A stretch of 20,603 nt of DNA from Burkholderiales bacterium UBA1834 (GTDB taxonomy: Bacteria; Pseudomonadota; Gammaproteobacteria; Burkholderiales; Burkholderiaceae_C): the NCBI GenBank assembly GCA_002339015.1, contig DDJC01000108.1, positions 1 to 20,603 on the forward strand. The letters are read 5' to 3'. This document shows, piece after piece, positions 1 through 7,513 of this stretch. The first letter of the stretch is position 1, and the number at the start of each line of letters is the position of its first letter. The notes below the pieces were generated by a model. It had not been told where the DNA came from and did no database searches. It worked only from the letters and a program-made list of their open reading frames with translations. The position numbers were made by a program, and so were the translations under genes.

Positions 1-443
1 GGCGGCGGCTCTTCCAGCGTCTTGAGCATCGCGTTGAACGCGTGCCCGGTGAGCATGTGCACTTCGTCGATCATGTAGACCTTGAAGCGGCCCGCGCCCG
101 GCGCGTAGACGGCCTGCTCCAGCAGCTGGGTCATTTCCTCGACGCCGCGGTTCGAGGCCGCGTCCAGTTCGAGATAGTCGACGAAACGGCCGGCATCGAT
201 CTCGGTGCAGGCGCGACAGACGCCGCAGGGCTTGGAGGTGATGCCGGTTTCGCAGTTGAGCGATTTGGCCAGGATGCGCGACAGCGTGGTCTTGCCGACG
301 CCGCGGGTGCCGGTGAACAGCCAGGCGTGATGCAGGCGCTGGGTGTCGAGCGCATGCGTCAGCGCGCGCACCACGTGATCCTGTCCCACGAGGGTATCGA
401 ACGATCGCGGCCGCCACTTGCGGGCCAGTACCAGATAAGTCAT
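1..443 (-). CDS. dnaX: DNA polymerase III subunit gamma/tau, N-terminal part (runs off window)
   Basis: Clamp-loader ATPase subunit; the gene continues beyond base 1, so only the first 147 codons are seen. Translating the minus strand from the ATG at 441-443 gives MTYLVLARKWRPRSFDTLVG, the conserved DnaX start. A Walker A motif GTRGVGKTT lies at residues 45-53, four zinc-ligand cysteines at 64, 73, 76 and 79 (CGVCRAC segment), the SNRG segment at 97-100, and a DEVH Walker B at 126-129. These are the hallmarks of the AAA+ module shared by gamma and tau. The full protein would add the collar and, for tau, the DnaB- and polymerase-binding C-terminus, which cannot be assessed here. No strong Shine-Dalgarno is visible ahead of the start. 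The SRP RNA gene lies just upstream on the same strand, an adjacency also known from Bacillus subtilis (scr-dnaX). Confidence 0.96.
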   Translation of the reverse strand, partial: MTYLVLARKWRPRSFDTLVGQDHVVRALTHALDTQRLHHAWLFTGTRGVGKTTLSRILAKSLNCETGITSKPCGVCRACTEIDAGRFVDYLELDAASNRGVEEMTQLLEQAVYAPGAGRFKVYMIDEVHMLTGHAFNAMLKTLEEPP

Positions 444-494
444 GGCGGGATTGTAGAGCCTTTGCAAGAGCCTATGCGATTGCCGGCGCGAAAT

Positions 495-556
495 GCAAAG
501 GGGACGGAATCATCTTCCGGGGAAATCCCCTTGGAAAACAACCCCGTCCCCTTTGC
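495..556 (-). repeat. Long imperfect hairpin (REP/BIME-like) between ffs and dnaX
   Basis: Two 24-base arms (495-518 and 533-556) face each other across a 14-base loop that itself contains GGGG-AAAT-CCCC. The outer 13 bases (GCAAAGGGGACGG) pair perfectly. The inner 11 positions differ at five places, and all five are G-U wobble pairs when the minus strand is transcribed but A-C mismatches on the plus strand. The structure is therefore best formed in RNA running from ffs toward dnaX, starting about 10 bases after the SRP RNA 3' end. No U-tract follows, so it is not a classic terminator. It could be a processing or stability element or a REP-type mobile palindrome. Confidence 0.7.
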
Positions 557-565
557 GAAAACCGG

Positions 566-665
566 TTGGCGAGCCTTACTCCGGCACTGACCCTAAACGA
601 CTATGGCTGCTTCGTTCCCGACCTGACCAGGTTCACCGTCGAACCATGCGAAGGGGCCCGCCAAG
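566..665 (-). ncRNA. ffs: 4.5S / signal recognition particle RNA, small bacterial type
   Basis: RNA core of the signal recognition particle; it binds Ffh and directs membrane proteins to FtsY and the translocon. On the minus strand the conserved apical domain is plain: GGTGAACCTGGTCAGG, then TCG-GGAA-CGA, then AGCAGCC. The GGAA tetraloop is closed by a G-C pair where E. coli has C-G, a compensated change. The ends close as a 10-bp stem: TTGGCGGGCC (655-664 read on the minus strand) pairs with GGCTCGCCAA (566-575) with one G-U. Ends are set from this stem, so they may be off by a few bases. A TAGAAT -10-like hexamer sits seven bases before the inferred 5' end. Confidence 0.93.
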
Positions 666-724
666 CAAGATTCTAGCAGAGCTTCGCGTTGCTCGCTCGG
701 CTAGCCTCTTGCTTGGCGGGCCCC
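653..724. repeat. 18-bp perfect inverted repeat overlapping the ffs 5' end
   Basis: Arm 653-670 (GGGGCCCGCCAAGCAAGA) is the exact reverse complement of 707-724, with an inner CTAGC/GCTAG pair at 673-677 and 700-704. The left arm is the start of the SRP RNA gene; the right arm is an inverted copy of it and recurs at 913-930 in the second tandem unit. In a read-through transcript from the helicase gene this hairpin would compete with the terminal SRP stem. Confidence 0.8.
670..675 (-). promoter_or_regulatory. Putative -10 element of ffs
   Basis: TAGAAT on the minus strand (five of six matches to TATAAT) would place transcription start near 664-666, exactly where the terminal stem of the SRP RNA begins. 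No good -35 hexamer is found 16-18 bases upstream (the sequence there is GAGCGA-like), and that upstream DNA belongs to the duplicated repeat, so the native -35 region may have been replaced. Prediction from position and sequence only. Confidence 0.35.
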
Positions 725-880
725 GAGGGGCTGTATGTGCGCCCCCTCCCCGGCCCTCCCCCCGAGGGGGAGGGAGGAAGACTTTGCTTCGCTTGTCTTG
801 GGGGCTCGCTTCGCTTTGCCTTGCTTTACCCTGCTTTGCCTTGGCGGGGTTATAGGTCTATCAGGCCCGGGCGCGAGGGA
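675..880. repeat. Tandem repeat, unit 1 (includes degenerate copy of the helicase gene 3' end)
   Basis: Starts AGCAGAGCTTCGCG and is nearly identical to the unit at 881-1031 over about 150 bases, at an offset of 205-206. It holds a GC hairpin at 754-774 (9-bp stem, 3-base loop). Its right end, about 850-880, reads TATAGGTCTATCAGGC and on, a damaged copy of the end of the helicase gene at 1039-1070 (TATAGGTCGATCCAGGC). It has an extra segment at 828-849 not present in unit 2. No credible gene lies between 665 and 1037. Confidence 0.8.
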
Positions 881-1070
881 AGCAGAGCTTCGCGTTGCTC
901 GCTCGGCTAGCCTCTTGCTTGGCGGGCCCCGAGGGGCTGTATGTGCGCCCCCTCCACGGCCCTCCCCCCTAGGGGAGGGGGGAAGACTTTGCTTCGCTTG
1001 TCTTGGGGGCTCGCTTCGCTTTGCCTTGCTTCTTTTTTATAGGTCGATCCAGGCGCGGGCGCGGGGGAAG
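881..1070. repeat. Tandem repeat, unit 2 (reaches into the helicase gene 3' end)
   Basis: Second copy of the unit at 675-880; the near-identical part ends about 1031, just beyond the helicase stop codon, and the shared 3' gene tail extends the homology to about 1070. The GC hairpin is present with altered bases but preserved pairing (960-967 with 972-979, CCTA loop), so the stem is kept although the sequence changed. No U-tract follows on either strand. Confidence 0.75.
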
Positions 1071-4000
1071 TAGAGGGCGGCGCGGGCTTTGCGGCCGTCC
1101 AGGGCGGTGACTTGGGCGCAGTAGCGCAGGAGTTGGTCGCCGTGGCGTTGGCGCATGCGTTGGGCAAAGGCGGCGGGGGATTCGTTGGGTTGGGGGCGGC
1201 CTGTTTTGTAGTCGACGATCAGCCAGCCGTCTTCGGTGCTCAGGGCCAGGTCGATGACGGAGACCTTGCCGGCGGCGTCGATGAGCGGCCATTCGCGGCG
1301 GGCGCCGGATTGGGACAGGAGCCAGAGGCCACGGTCGTCGGCCAGAGTGGACTGGAGGGTATCCAGGACGGCTTCGGCAGCGGTATCGGCCTGGCTGGCC
1401 GGGATGCCGGCGCGGGTCAGTTGACGGCGCATGGCGGGCAGGCGGTGGGCCAGGGCCTCGGCTGGCCAGGCGGCGATGCCGTCCTGGCCGATGCGGGCCA
1501 GCCAGGCGTGGGCCAGGGTGCCGATGGCGGCGTCGTAGCCGGATTCGAGTTGCCAGGCGGGATGCTCGGCGCTGTCGCCCCAGGCGCCGCGCGCGGCCGC
1601 GGCGAAGCCGGGGCTGATGGCGATATCGGCCTGGCGCGCCAGTTGCGCCAGGCCGTCGCGATGCACGCGGCGCAGGGGCTCGCCTTGCCATTCAGGGCCG
1701 TCGTCGCGGGGTTCGGCGCTATCGCCGTCCGTCGCGGGCGGCACGGGTGTTGTCAGGCAGGGCCAGAGGCGGCCCAGCAGGCTGGCGGAGGACGGTGTCT
1801 TGGCCTGGCCGGTGGCTTCGTCGATGGCGACGTGGCCAACCAGATGCAGGCGCTTGCGGGCGCGGGTGGCGGCCACGTACAGCAGGCGGTCGATTTCGTA
1901 GGAAGCTCGGCGCGCCTCGCGCGCGCCGAGGTAGCGCGACACGGGGTCGGCCTCGGTCTCGGCGCGCGGCTTGACCGGGCCGAACAGCACCCGCCCGCCG
2001 CTTTGCTCGAAGCGCACCAGCGGCGGCTGGTCGCCGCGCGGAGCGCGATGCAGGCCGTAAAGGATGACGGTTTCGAACTGCAGGCCCTTGGACTTGTGCA
2101 TGGTCATGATCTCGACGGCGGCCTCTTCGTCGGCCGCATCCGGCGCCGCGAACAGCCGCGCGATGCCGGCGTCCAGCGCGGCCGGATCGATGGCGCCGTG
2201 CGGCGCCAGGCGCTCGACCAGCTGGAACAGGCTTTCGGCGTCATTGGCCACCGACGGCCCGCTGTAGAGCGCGGGACCGCCCAGGCGGCGCCACAGCGTC
2301 TCGATCCAGGCCGCGAACGGCATGGCGCCCGAGGCGTTGCGCGAGTCCAGCAGCACCGCCGCCACCTGCCGCAGGCGGGCGTATTCATCGGGATGCAGCA
2401 AAGCCTCGGCCGAAAGCCGCGCGCCGGCATCTTCCGGCGGCAACGCCGCGCCTGTTTGCCGGGTCGTCCCGGCCGGATCGCCAGGCGGCGTCGGCGACGC
2501 GGCATCATCGAATAACGCCCCCTGTGCCGGATTCTCGGTGTCGTCGAACAGCGAGCCCTGCCGCGACGCGGCTGGGGCCGTGGCCGCGACGGCCCGCACC
2601 GGCGGGGAGTCGGCGGGCCGGGCCGGCGCGGGGCGCAACAACCGCTCCAGCAGCACCGGCACCGGCGTGACGTGGTCGGCGCCGAACAGGCGCTGCAACG
2701 ATTCCAGCGTCAGGCCGCAGAACGGCGCCCGCAGCACCGACAGCCAGGCCAGCCGGTCGCCCGGGTGGGACAGCGCCCGAACCAACTGCACCAGGTCCGC
2801 CACCACCGGCCGCAACGCCAGCGGCACCAGGTCCACCGCGCGGCAGCGGATGCCCTCCTGCGCCAGCCGGCGCGTGAGGTTGCCAAGGTGGCTGCGGGCC
2901 CGCACCAGGATGGCGACCGGATGCTTGCTGCCCGCGTGGTCCGCCAACGCCTGGCGCACCAGCCCGACCGCGATATTCTCGGCCTGCTCCTCCGCCGGAA
3001 CGCCGCCGCCGCGCGACCAGGCGGGATGAAAACGCACCGCCGGATCAGGCAGGGCCTCGTGGAACGCGCTGGACGGGCTGTACTTGATGGCGCCCGCGGC
3101 GGCGTCGCTGCGCTTGGGCAGCAATTGCGCGAACGATTCATTGACCCAGTCGACGATGCCCGCCTGCGAACGGAAGTTGTCGGTGAGGTTGAGAAAACCG
3201 GGCTGGAGCTCCCCCACGCCCCGCTGCGCCACTTCCAGGAACAGGCCCACTTCCGCCTTGCGGAAACGGTAGATCGACTGCATCGGGTCGCCCACCAGGA
3301 ACAACGTGCGGCCATCTCCCGCCTGCCAGCCGGAGGTCAACGTTTTCAACAGATCCAACTGCGTCTGGCTGGTGTCCTGGAATTCGTCGATCAGCAGATG
3401 GCGGATGGACGCATCCAGCTTGAGCAGCAGTTCGCCGGGATCGTCGGCGCTGCCCAGCGCCGCGGCGGCGCGCTGCGAGATCTCGATGAAGTCGACCTCG
3501 CCGGTATCGGCGAAACGCAGCCGCAGCTGCGCCACGGCCAGGGCCAATGTCATCAGCTGCGCGCCCAGCACTTCCCATTGGGCATCGCTCAATCGCGGCG
3601 CGGGGATATCGCGCACGGCGGCCAGGCGCCGCACCCACGGGGCGTCGCCGTCGGCGCTCTCGAGCCAGGCGACGAAGGGTTCCTTATGCGCACACTTGGC
3701 GGGAAAGCCCAGGTTCTTGTTGACGGTCTTGCGCAGCGACCCGGTGCCGGTCAGCAGCAGATGGGCCACGGCGCGCCACTGGTCCAGCGCCTCGGCGTCG
3801 GCCGGCAGTTCGTCGGTCCAGTCGCGCAGCGGCGCCAGCCGGTCGTCTTCGCCGCCGTCCTGCAACTGGGCCGCGGCCAGCCGCGCGGGACCGCACAGCG
3901 CTTCGGCCCAGCCAAGCGGCATGGCCTCGCACAGCGCGTCCAGGTCCTCGCCGATGGCTTCGGCCAGCGTTTCTTCCAGGGCCTCGCGGTCGGAGCCGTG

Positions 4001-4609
4001 GCGCAGCAGCGGCAGCCACTGGTCGCGCTGGCCGAGCATGTCGGCGATGGCGTCCTTGGCGGCCTGCACGTCCACGTCCATGTGCTGCAACAGGATGCGC
4101 ACCGCGTCGTAGTCGTCCGCCAGGTCGAGCGTGGCGCGAGCCGCGGCTTCGTAATGCGCGCGCGCGTCGTCGGTGATCTCGGGCATGCCGCCCAATTCGG
4201 ACAGCCACGGCATGCTGCGCACCAGGCCGGCGCAGAACGAGTCGATGGTGCGGATGGCCAGGCGCGCGGGGTGGTCCAGCAAATGCCACTGCTGCGCGTC
4301 GTTGCGCGCCAGCGCGGCGCGCGCCAGGTCCCAACTGCGGCGTTCGTGCGCGGCCTCGGGCGGCGCGTCCAGCCCGCGGCGCAGCTTGCTGAGCACGCGC
4401 GCATGCATCTCGGACGCGGCCTTGCGCGTGAAGGTGATGGCGACGATTTCCTCGGGGCGGTTGACGGTGGCCAGCAGCGCCAGGATGCGGTCGGTCAGCA
4501 GCTCGGTCTTGCCGGAGCCGGCGGGGGCCTGCACCAGGAACGAGCGGGCGGGGTCCAGCGCGGCCGCGCGCGCGGCGTGGTCCTGGGGCTGGCGTTCGAC
4601 ATCGGCCAT
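1037..4609 (-). CDS. UvrD/RecB-family helicase-nuclease, AddA-like (double-strand break repair)
   Basis: 1190 residues. ATP-driven DNA helicase with a C-terminal RecB-type nuclease, acting with the nuclease encoded immediately upstream to resect double-strand breaks. SF1 motifs in order: Walker A (A30-GSGKTE-36), motif Ia ITFTRKAASEM (58-68), Walker B LLIDEFQDTS (405-414), motif III GDPMQSIYRFRKAEV (440-454), motif IV LTDNFRS (475-481), motif V IMTMHKSKGLQFE (834-846), motif VI LLYVAATRARKRLHL further on. The nuclease active site is D1120 and D1133-Y-K1135. The start is the ATG three bases after the upstream stop, so the pair is surely co-transcribed. A disordered Pro/Asp-rich insert (about 660-730) carries two QxxLF motifs. 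Family membership is clear; whether to call it AddA or a RecB-like relative is less so. Confidence 0.93.
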   Translation of the reverse strand: MADVERQPQDHAARAAALDPARSFLVQAPAGSGKTELLTDRILALLATVNRPEEIVAITFTRKAASEMHARVLSKLRRGLDAPPEAAHERRSWDLARAALARNDAQQWHLLDHPARLAIRTIDSFCAGLVRSMPWLSELGGMPEITDDARAHYEAAARATLDLADDYDAVRILLQHMDVDVQAAKDAIADMLGQRDQWLPLLRHGSDREALEETLAEAIGEDLDALCEAMPLGWAEALCGPARLAAAQLQDGGEDDRLAPLRDWTDELPADAEALDQWRAVAHLLLTGTGSLRKTVNKNLGFPAKCAHKEPFVAWLESADGDAPWVRRLAAVRDIPAPRLSDAQWEVLGAQLMTLALAVAQLRLRFADTGEVDFIEISQRAAAALGSADDPGELLLKLDASIRHLLIDEFQDTSQTQLDLLKTLTSGWQAGDGRTLFLVGDPMQSIYRFRKAEVGLFLEVAQRGVGELQPGFLNLTDNFRSQAGIVDWVNESFAQLLPKRSDAAAGAIKYSPSSAFHEALPDPAVRFHPAWSRGGGVPAEEQAENIAVGLVRQALADHAGSKHPVAILVRARSHLGNLTRRLAQEGIRCRAVDLVPLALRPVVADLVQLVRALSHPGDRLAWLSVLRAPFCGLTLESLQRLFGADHVTPVPVLLERLLRPAPARPADSPPVRAVAATAPAASRQGSLFDDTENPAQGALFDDAASPTPPGDPAGTTRQTGAALPPEDAGARLSAEALLHPDEYARLRQVAAVLLDSRNASGAMPFAAWIETLWRRLGGPALYSGPSVANDAESLFQLVERLAPHGAIDPAALDAGIARLFAAPDAADEEAAVEIMTMHKSKGLQFETVILYGLHRAPRGDQPPLVRFEQSGGRVLFGPVKPRAETEADPVSRYLGAREARRASYEIDRLLYVAATRARKRLHLVGHVAIDEATGQAKTPSSASLLGRLWPCLTTPVPPATDGDSAEPRDDGPEWQGEPLRRVHRDGLAQLARQADIAISPGFAAAARGAWGDSAEHPAWQLESGYDAAIGTLAHAWLARIGQDGIAAWPAEALAHRLPAMRRQLTRAGIPASQADTAAEAVLDTLQSTLADDRGLWLLSQSGARREWPLIDAAGKVSVIDLALSTEDGWLIVDYKTGRPQPNESPAAFAQRMRQRHGDQLLRYCAQVTALDGRKARAALYFPRARAWIDL

Positions 4610-4612
4610 GGC

Positions 4613-7276
4613 TCAGGCGTCCTCATCGTCCAGGTGCAAGCGCAGGAACGGCAGCGCATCGCAATATTTCAGGTCGTCGCGGCGATAGGCGACGTTGGCG
4701 GCGTAGCCCGCCACGTATTCATCGGCCAGCGACTCGATCGCGGCGCGCCAGCGCTGGCGGATCTCGGGCCAGGACAAGCCATCGAAATACTTGCTCTCGG
4801 CCGCCAGCGTCACGCCTTCCATGCCCAGGTCTTCGTCGGCCAGGCCCTGCGCCGCCACCTGGCGCGCGTGGATCTGGGCCAGCACCAGGCCGGCCACCTC
4901 GCCGCCAGCGGCATCGGCCAGCACCGAGGCATAGAACGGCAACTGCACGTTGACGGGACGGCTGCGCGACCAATCCGGCTCGGGCTTGGCGGCGGCCACC
5001 CCGGTCTTGTAGTCGACGATGACGTTGCGGCCATCGGCCAGCGTGTCGATGCGGTCCAGCCGCAGCTTCAGGTGCAGCGCGCCATGGCGCCATTGGTGAT
5101 TCTTCTCGACCTGCGCCACCGCGAACGGCAGGCGTTGCGCCTCCATGTCGAGCCACGCCGCCAGCACCGTCCTGGCGCGCGCGCATTCCAGCGCCTTCAG
5201 GGCCGGCGCGTATTCCTGGAGCTCCTCGTCCGCCGCCTGCGCCACCGCCTGTTCCAGCAGCGCCGGCAGGCGCCCCTGCGCCAGCGTTTCATGCAGGGCA
5301 TCCTGGTCGGGCAGCATGCCCCACACCAGCTCGAGCGCCTTGTGCAGGAACTGGCCGCGCACGTTCACCGTGGCCGCGTCGGCATAGGGCGCCAGTTCGC
5401 GCCCGCCCAGCCGATGCCGCACGAAGGCCCACAAGGGGTTGCGCGCCTGCGTGTCGAGCACGTCCAGGCCGCCGCCGCCGCGGTCATCGGCCGCCAGCGG
5501 CGGTCCGCGCATATCGTCCAGCGATTCCTGCGGCAGGGCGGCCACGGCCGCGACCGGCGCCGGCCGCCAGTCGGTGGGGGCAGCAGCGGCGATCAGCGGC
5601 GACGGCCGCAGTTCGCGTTCGCCGTCCATGTGCGCATGGCTGACGATCACCTGCGGCGCGCAACGGCACAACGCCGCGTAGATGCCCTCGGCCCATTCGC
5701 GTTCGCGTTCGGGCGTGGCGCGCGGCGCCTTGGCCTGGCGCAGCACCGCCAGGGGCAGCAACGGATTCGGCTTGGGCGAGGCAGGCAGCACGTCGTCGGT
5801 CAGGCCCAGTATCCAGATACCGTCCCAGAAGCCGCCTTCGGCTTCCAGCAGGCCCAGCACGTCGAGCCGCGCCGAGGGATCGCGCTGCGGCTGGAACGAA
5901 GCCGAGCGCGCCACGCTCTGCAGCAGATTGACCGCCGCCACGCCGCCCAGCTTGCCGGCGGCGGGTGCCAGCGCGGAGAAACCGCCCAGGGCTTCTCCCA
6001 GCGCCCCCAGCGCCTGGTAGCCGACACTGTCCAGCACGCCTTCGCCGGGAAAGCCCAGCGCCGTCAGCGCCGCTTTCATGCGCAGCATCCAGACGTCGCA
6101 AGACGCGCGGGCGCCACCGCGCGTCCAGATTTCCATGGCCTGGTCCCAGGCCTGCGCCAACGGCGGCAAGGCCGCCAGTTGCTTGCGCCACTCGGCCGCG
6201 CCGACATGGACCTGCCCGCGACGACGCCAGCGCGCGTCGATGGCGGCCAGGCGCGCGCGTTCGCTGACGTCGCCCGCGCAGTGCCCCGCCAGCAGGGCCG
6301 CGCCCAGCACCTCGACGGCGCAGCCCTTGCCGGCCGCGCATTCGGCCAGCGCCCGCAGCCAGGCCAGCGCCGCGCGCGCCATCGGCCATTCGTCAAGCGG
6401 GCGGCCCACGGCCACGTTGAAGGCGAATGCCGGCGCGCCATCGCGGCCGGCCAGCGCCTGGCTCAGGATGCGGCGCGCGAACGGCGACTCGGCCTCGAGC
6501 TGCGGCGAAACGATGGCGTAGCGGCCGGTGGGATGCTGTGCCAGCTGGCCCGCGGCCCATTCGGCCGCCGCGCGCCATTCGGCGCCGTGGTCGGCCGCCT
6601 CGAAGCGCCGCGGCGTGGCCGGCGCGCGCTGGGTATCGCGCCATTGCGCGATCAGGCAGCCCTGGTCTTCGAAGGCGCGCAGCAGGCGCCGGAAACGCGG
6701 CGACAGATCGGTGAAGCCGGCCAGCACCAGTTGCCCGGGAACGGCCAGCCGGCCGTCTTCGAGCGCCCGCAACACCCGCGCATAACCCTGGTTCGCGTCT
6801 TCGGCGTCGATGGCGGCCAGCGCCTTGCGGTAGCGCTGGCGCCAGCGGGCGAAGCCGCGGTACTCATCGGTATCGGCGCCGGACGGCACCTGCAGTGTCC
6901 ATTCGTCCATCAGCAGGTCGGCGTCCATCGACAGGCGGGCGGCCTGGCTGGCATCGAGCAGCACGCGCTCGGCTTCTTCGGCGCGGATGGCCTCGGTCCA
7001 GACCAGCTGCGTGGCGAAGCTGTCGAGGCGATAGGCCGGCACGTCCTCGTCGTCCTCGAACGCCAGTTCGTTAGCGGACTCGGCCAGCCAGGCGGACAGG
7101 GGCAGGATGCGCGGCAGTTCGCTGACCTGGCGTTCCTGGCGCAACAGCCCGGCCAGCTCGAGCGTGAGCCGGCGCGACAGGCGGTTGTTGACCGTCAGCA
7201 CCAGCAGGTCGGCGGCGGGCATGGCGCCGACTTCGGGCAGGCTGAGATCAGGGTAGGAAAGCGGGTCGTCCTGCAT
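4613..7276 (-). CDS. PD-(D/E)XK nuclease, AddB-like partner of the helicase
   Basis: 887 residues. Partner subunit of the AddA-like helicase. The C-terminal RecB-type nuclease is evident: LRLDRID (D741/D744), VIVDYKTG (D755, K757) and Q778 in VQLPFYA. The N-terminus (LLVLTVNNRLSRRL) resembles the inactive-helicase region of this group and has no GxGKT Walker A, so ATP hydrolysis is not expected. The conserved block before the nuclease reads ARNPLWAF, with Asn where AddB proteins of the iron-sulfur type have Cys (CPF/CPY), and the C-terminus has a single Cys (KYCDALPF), so the AddB iron-staple cluster appears absent. This matches the proteobacterial 'probable DNA repair protein' type always found beside a UvrD-like gene. 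Second gene follows after three bases. Confidence 0.88.
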   Translation of the reverse strand: MQDDPLSYPDLSLPEVGAMPAADLLVLTVNNRLSRRLTLELAGLLRQERQVSELPRILPLSAWLAESANELAFEDDEDVPAYRLDSFATQLVWTEAIRAEEAERVLLDASQAARLSMDADLLMDEWTLQVPSGADTDEYRGFARWRQRYRKALAAIDAEDANQGYARVLRALEDGRLAVPGQLVLAGFTDLSPRFRRLLRAFEDQGCLIAQWRDTQRAPATPRRFEAADHGAEWRAAAEWAAGQLAQHPTGRYAIVSPQLEAESPFARRILSQALAGRDGAPAFAFNVAVGRPLDEWPMARAALAWLRALAECAAGKGCAVEVLGAALLAGHCAGDVSERARLAAIDARWRRRGQVHVGAAEWRKQLAALPPLAQAWDQAMEIWTRGGARASCDVWMLRMKAALTALGFPGEGVLDSVGYQALGALGEALGGFSALAPAAGKLGGVAAVNLLQSVARSASFQPQRDPSARLDVLGLLEAEGGFWDGIWILGLTDDVLPASPKPNPLLPLAVLRQAKAPRATPEREREWAEGIYAALCRCAPQVIVSHAHMDGERELRPSPLIAAAAPTDWRPAPVAAVAALPQESLDDMRGPPLAADDRGGGGLDVLDTQARNPLWAFVRHRLGGRELAPYADAATVNVRGQFLHKALELVWGMLPDQDALHETLAQGRLPALLEQAVAQAADEELQEYAPALKALECARARTVLAAWLDMEAQRLPFAVAQVEKNHQWRHGALHLKLRLDRIDTLADGRNVIVDYKTGVAAAKPEPDWSRSRPVNVQLPFYASVLADAAGGEVAGLVLAQIHARQVAAQGLADEDLGMEGVTLAAESKYFDGLSWPEIRQRWRAAIESLADEYVAGYAANVAYRRDDLKYCDALPFLRLHLDDEDA

Positions 7277-7335
7277 GGAAAGGCGAAGAATCGTTCACCG
7301 CCGTAGGATACCGCGAGGCCGCCGCGCCAGCGCGG

Positions 7336-7497
7336 CTAAAAACCGCACAGCGAAGCCAGGTTTTCCCAGTGGATCTGCATCTCGGGCGTGGTGTAGCCCC
7401 AGAAGGCCAGGCCCAGCACCAGCGCCAGTGCCGTCCAGCCCAGCAGCCGCCAGCCGCGATGGCGGCGGGCGGGCGTGGGAGCAGGCCTGGCGTTCAT
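7336..7497 (-). CDS. Small single-pass membrane protein, 53 residues, unknown function
   Basis: A short frame from the ATG at 7495-7497 to TAG at 7336-7338 encodes MNARPAPTPARRHRGWRLLG followed by a hydrophobic helix (WTALALVLGLAFWGY, about 21-35) and a short tail ending LASLCGF. The basic N-terminus before the helix suggests an N-in orientation. It starts 16 bases after the MFS stop and ends 59 bases before the nuclease start, all on the minus strand, so it is probably the second gene of the transporter transcript. Third-position GC is very high, as in neighbouring genes. I do not recognise a family; it could be a small accessory of the transporter. Confidence 0.6.
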   Translation of the reverse strand: MNARPAPTPARRHRGWRLLGWTALALVLGLAFWGYTTPEMQIHWENLASLCGF

Positions 7498-7513
7498 GGC
7501 GGGTTGCGACCTG

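Noticed and set aside
754..774. GC hairpin downstream of the helicase gene as an intrinsic terminator
   Set aside because: Strong stem but no T-run on either strand in either repeat unit, so no terminator is called.
675..1031. The two repeat units as a CRISPR array
   Set aside because: Only two copies, about 150 bases each, with no short repeat-spacer pattern and no cas genes.
2672..7306. A 1544-codon open frame on the plus strand antisense to the helicase and nuclease genes
   Set aside because: Its translation is Arg/Gln/Gly/Ala-rich with no known motif and it spans the boundary of two clear genes on the other strand; in very GC-rich DNA such antisense frames stay open by chance.
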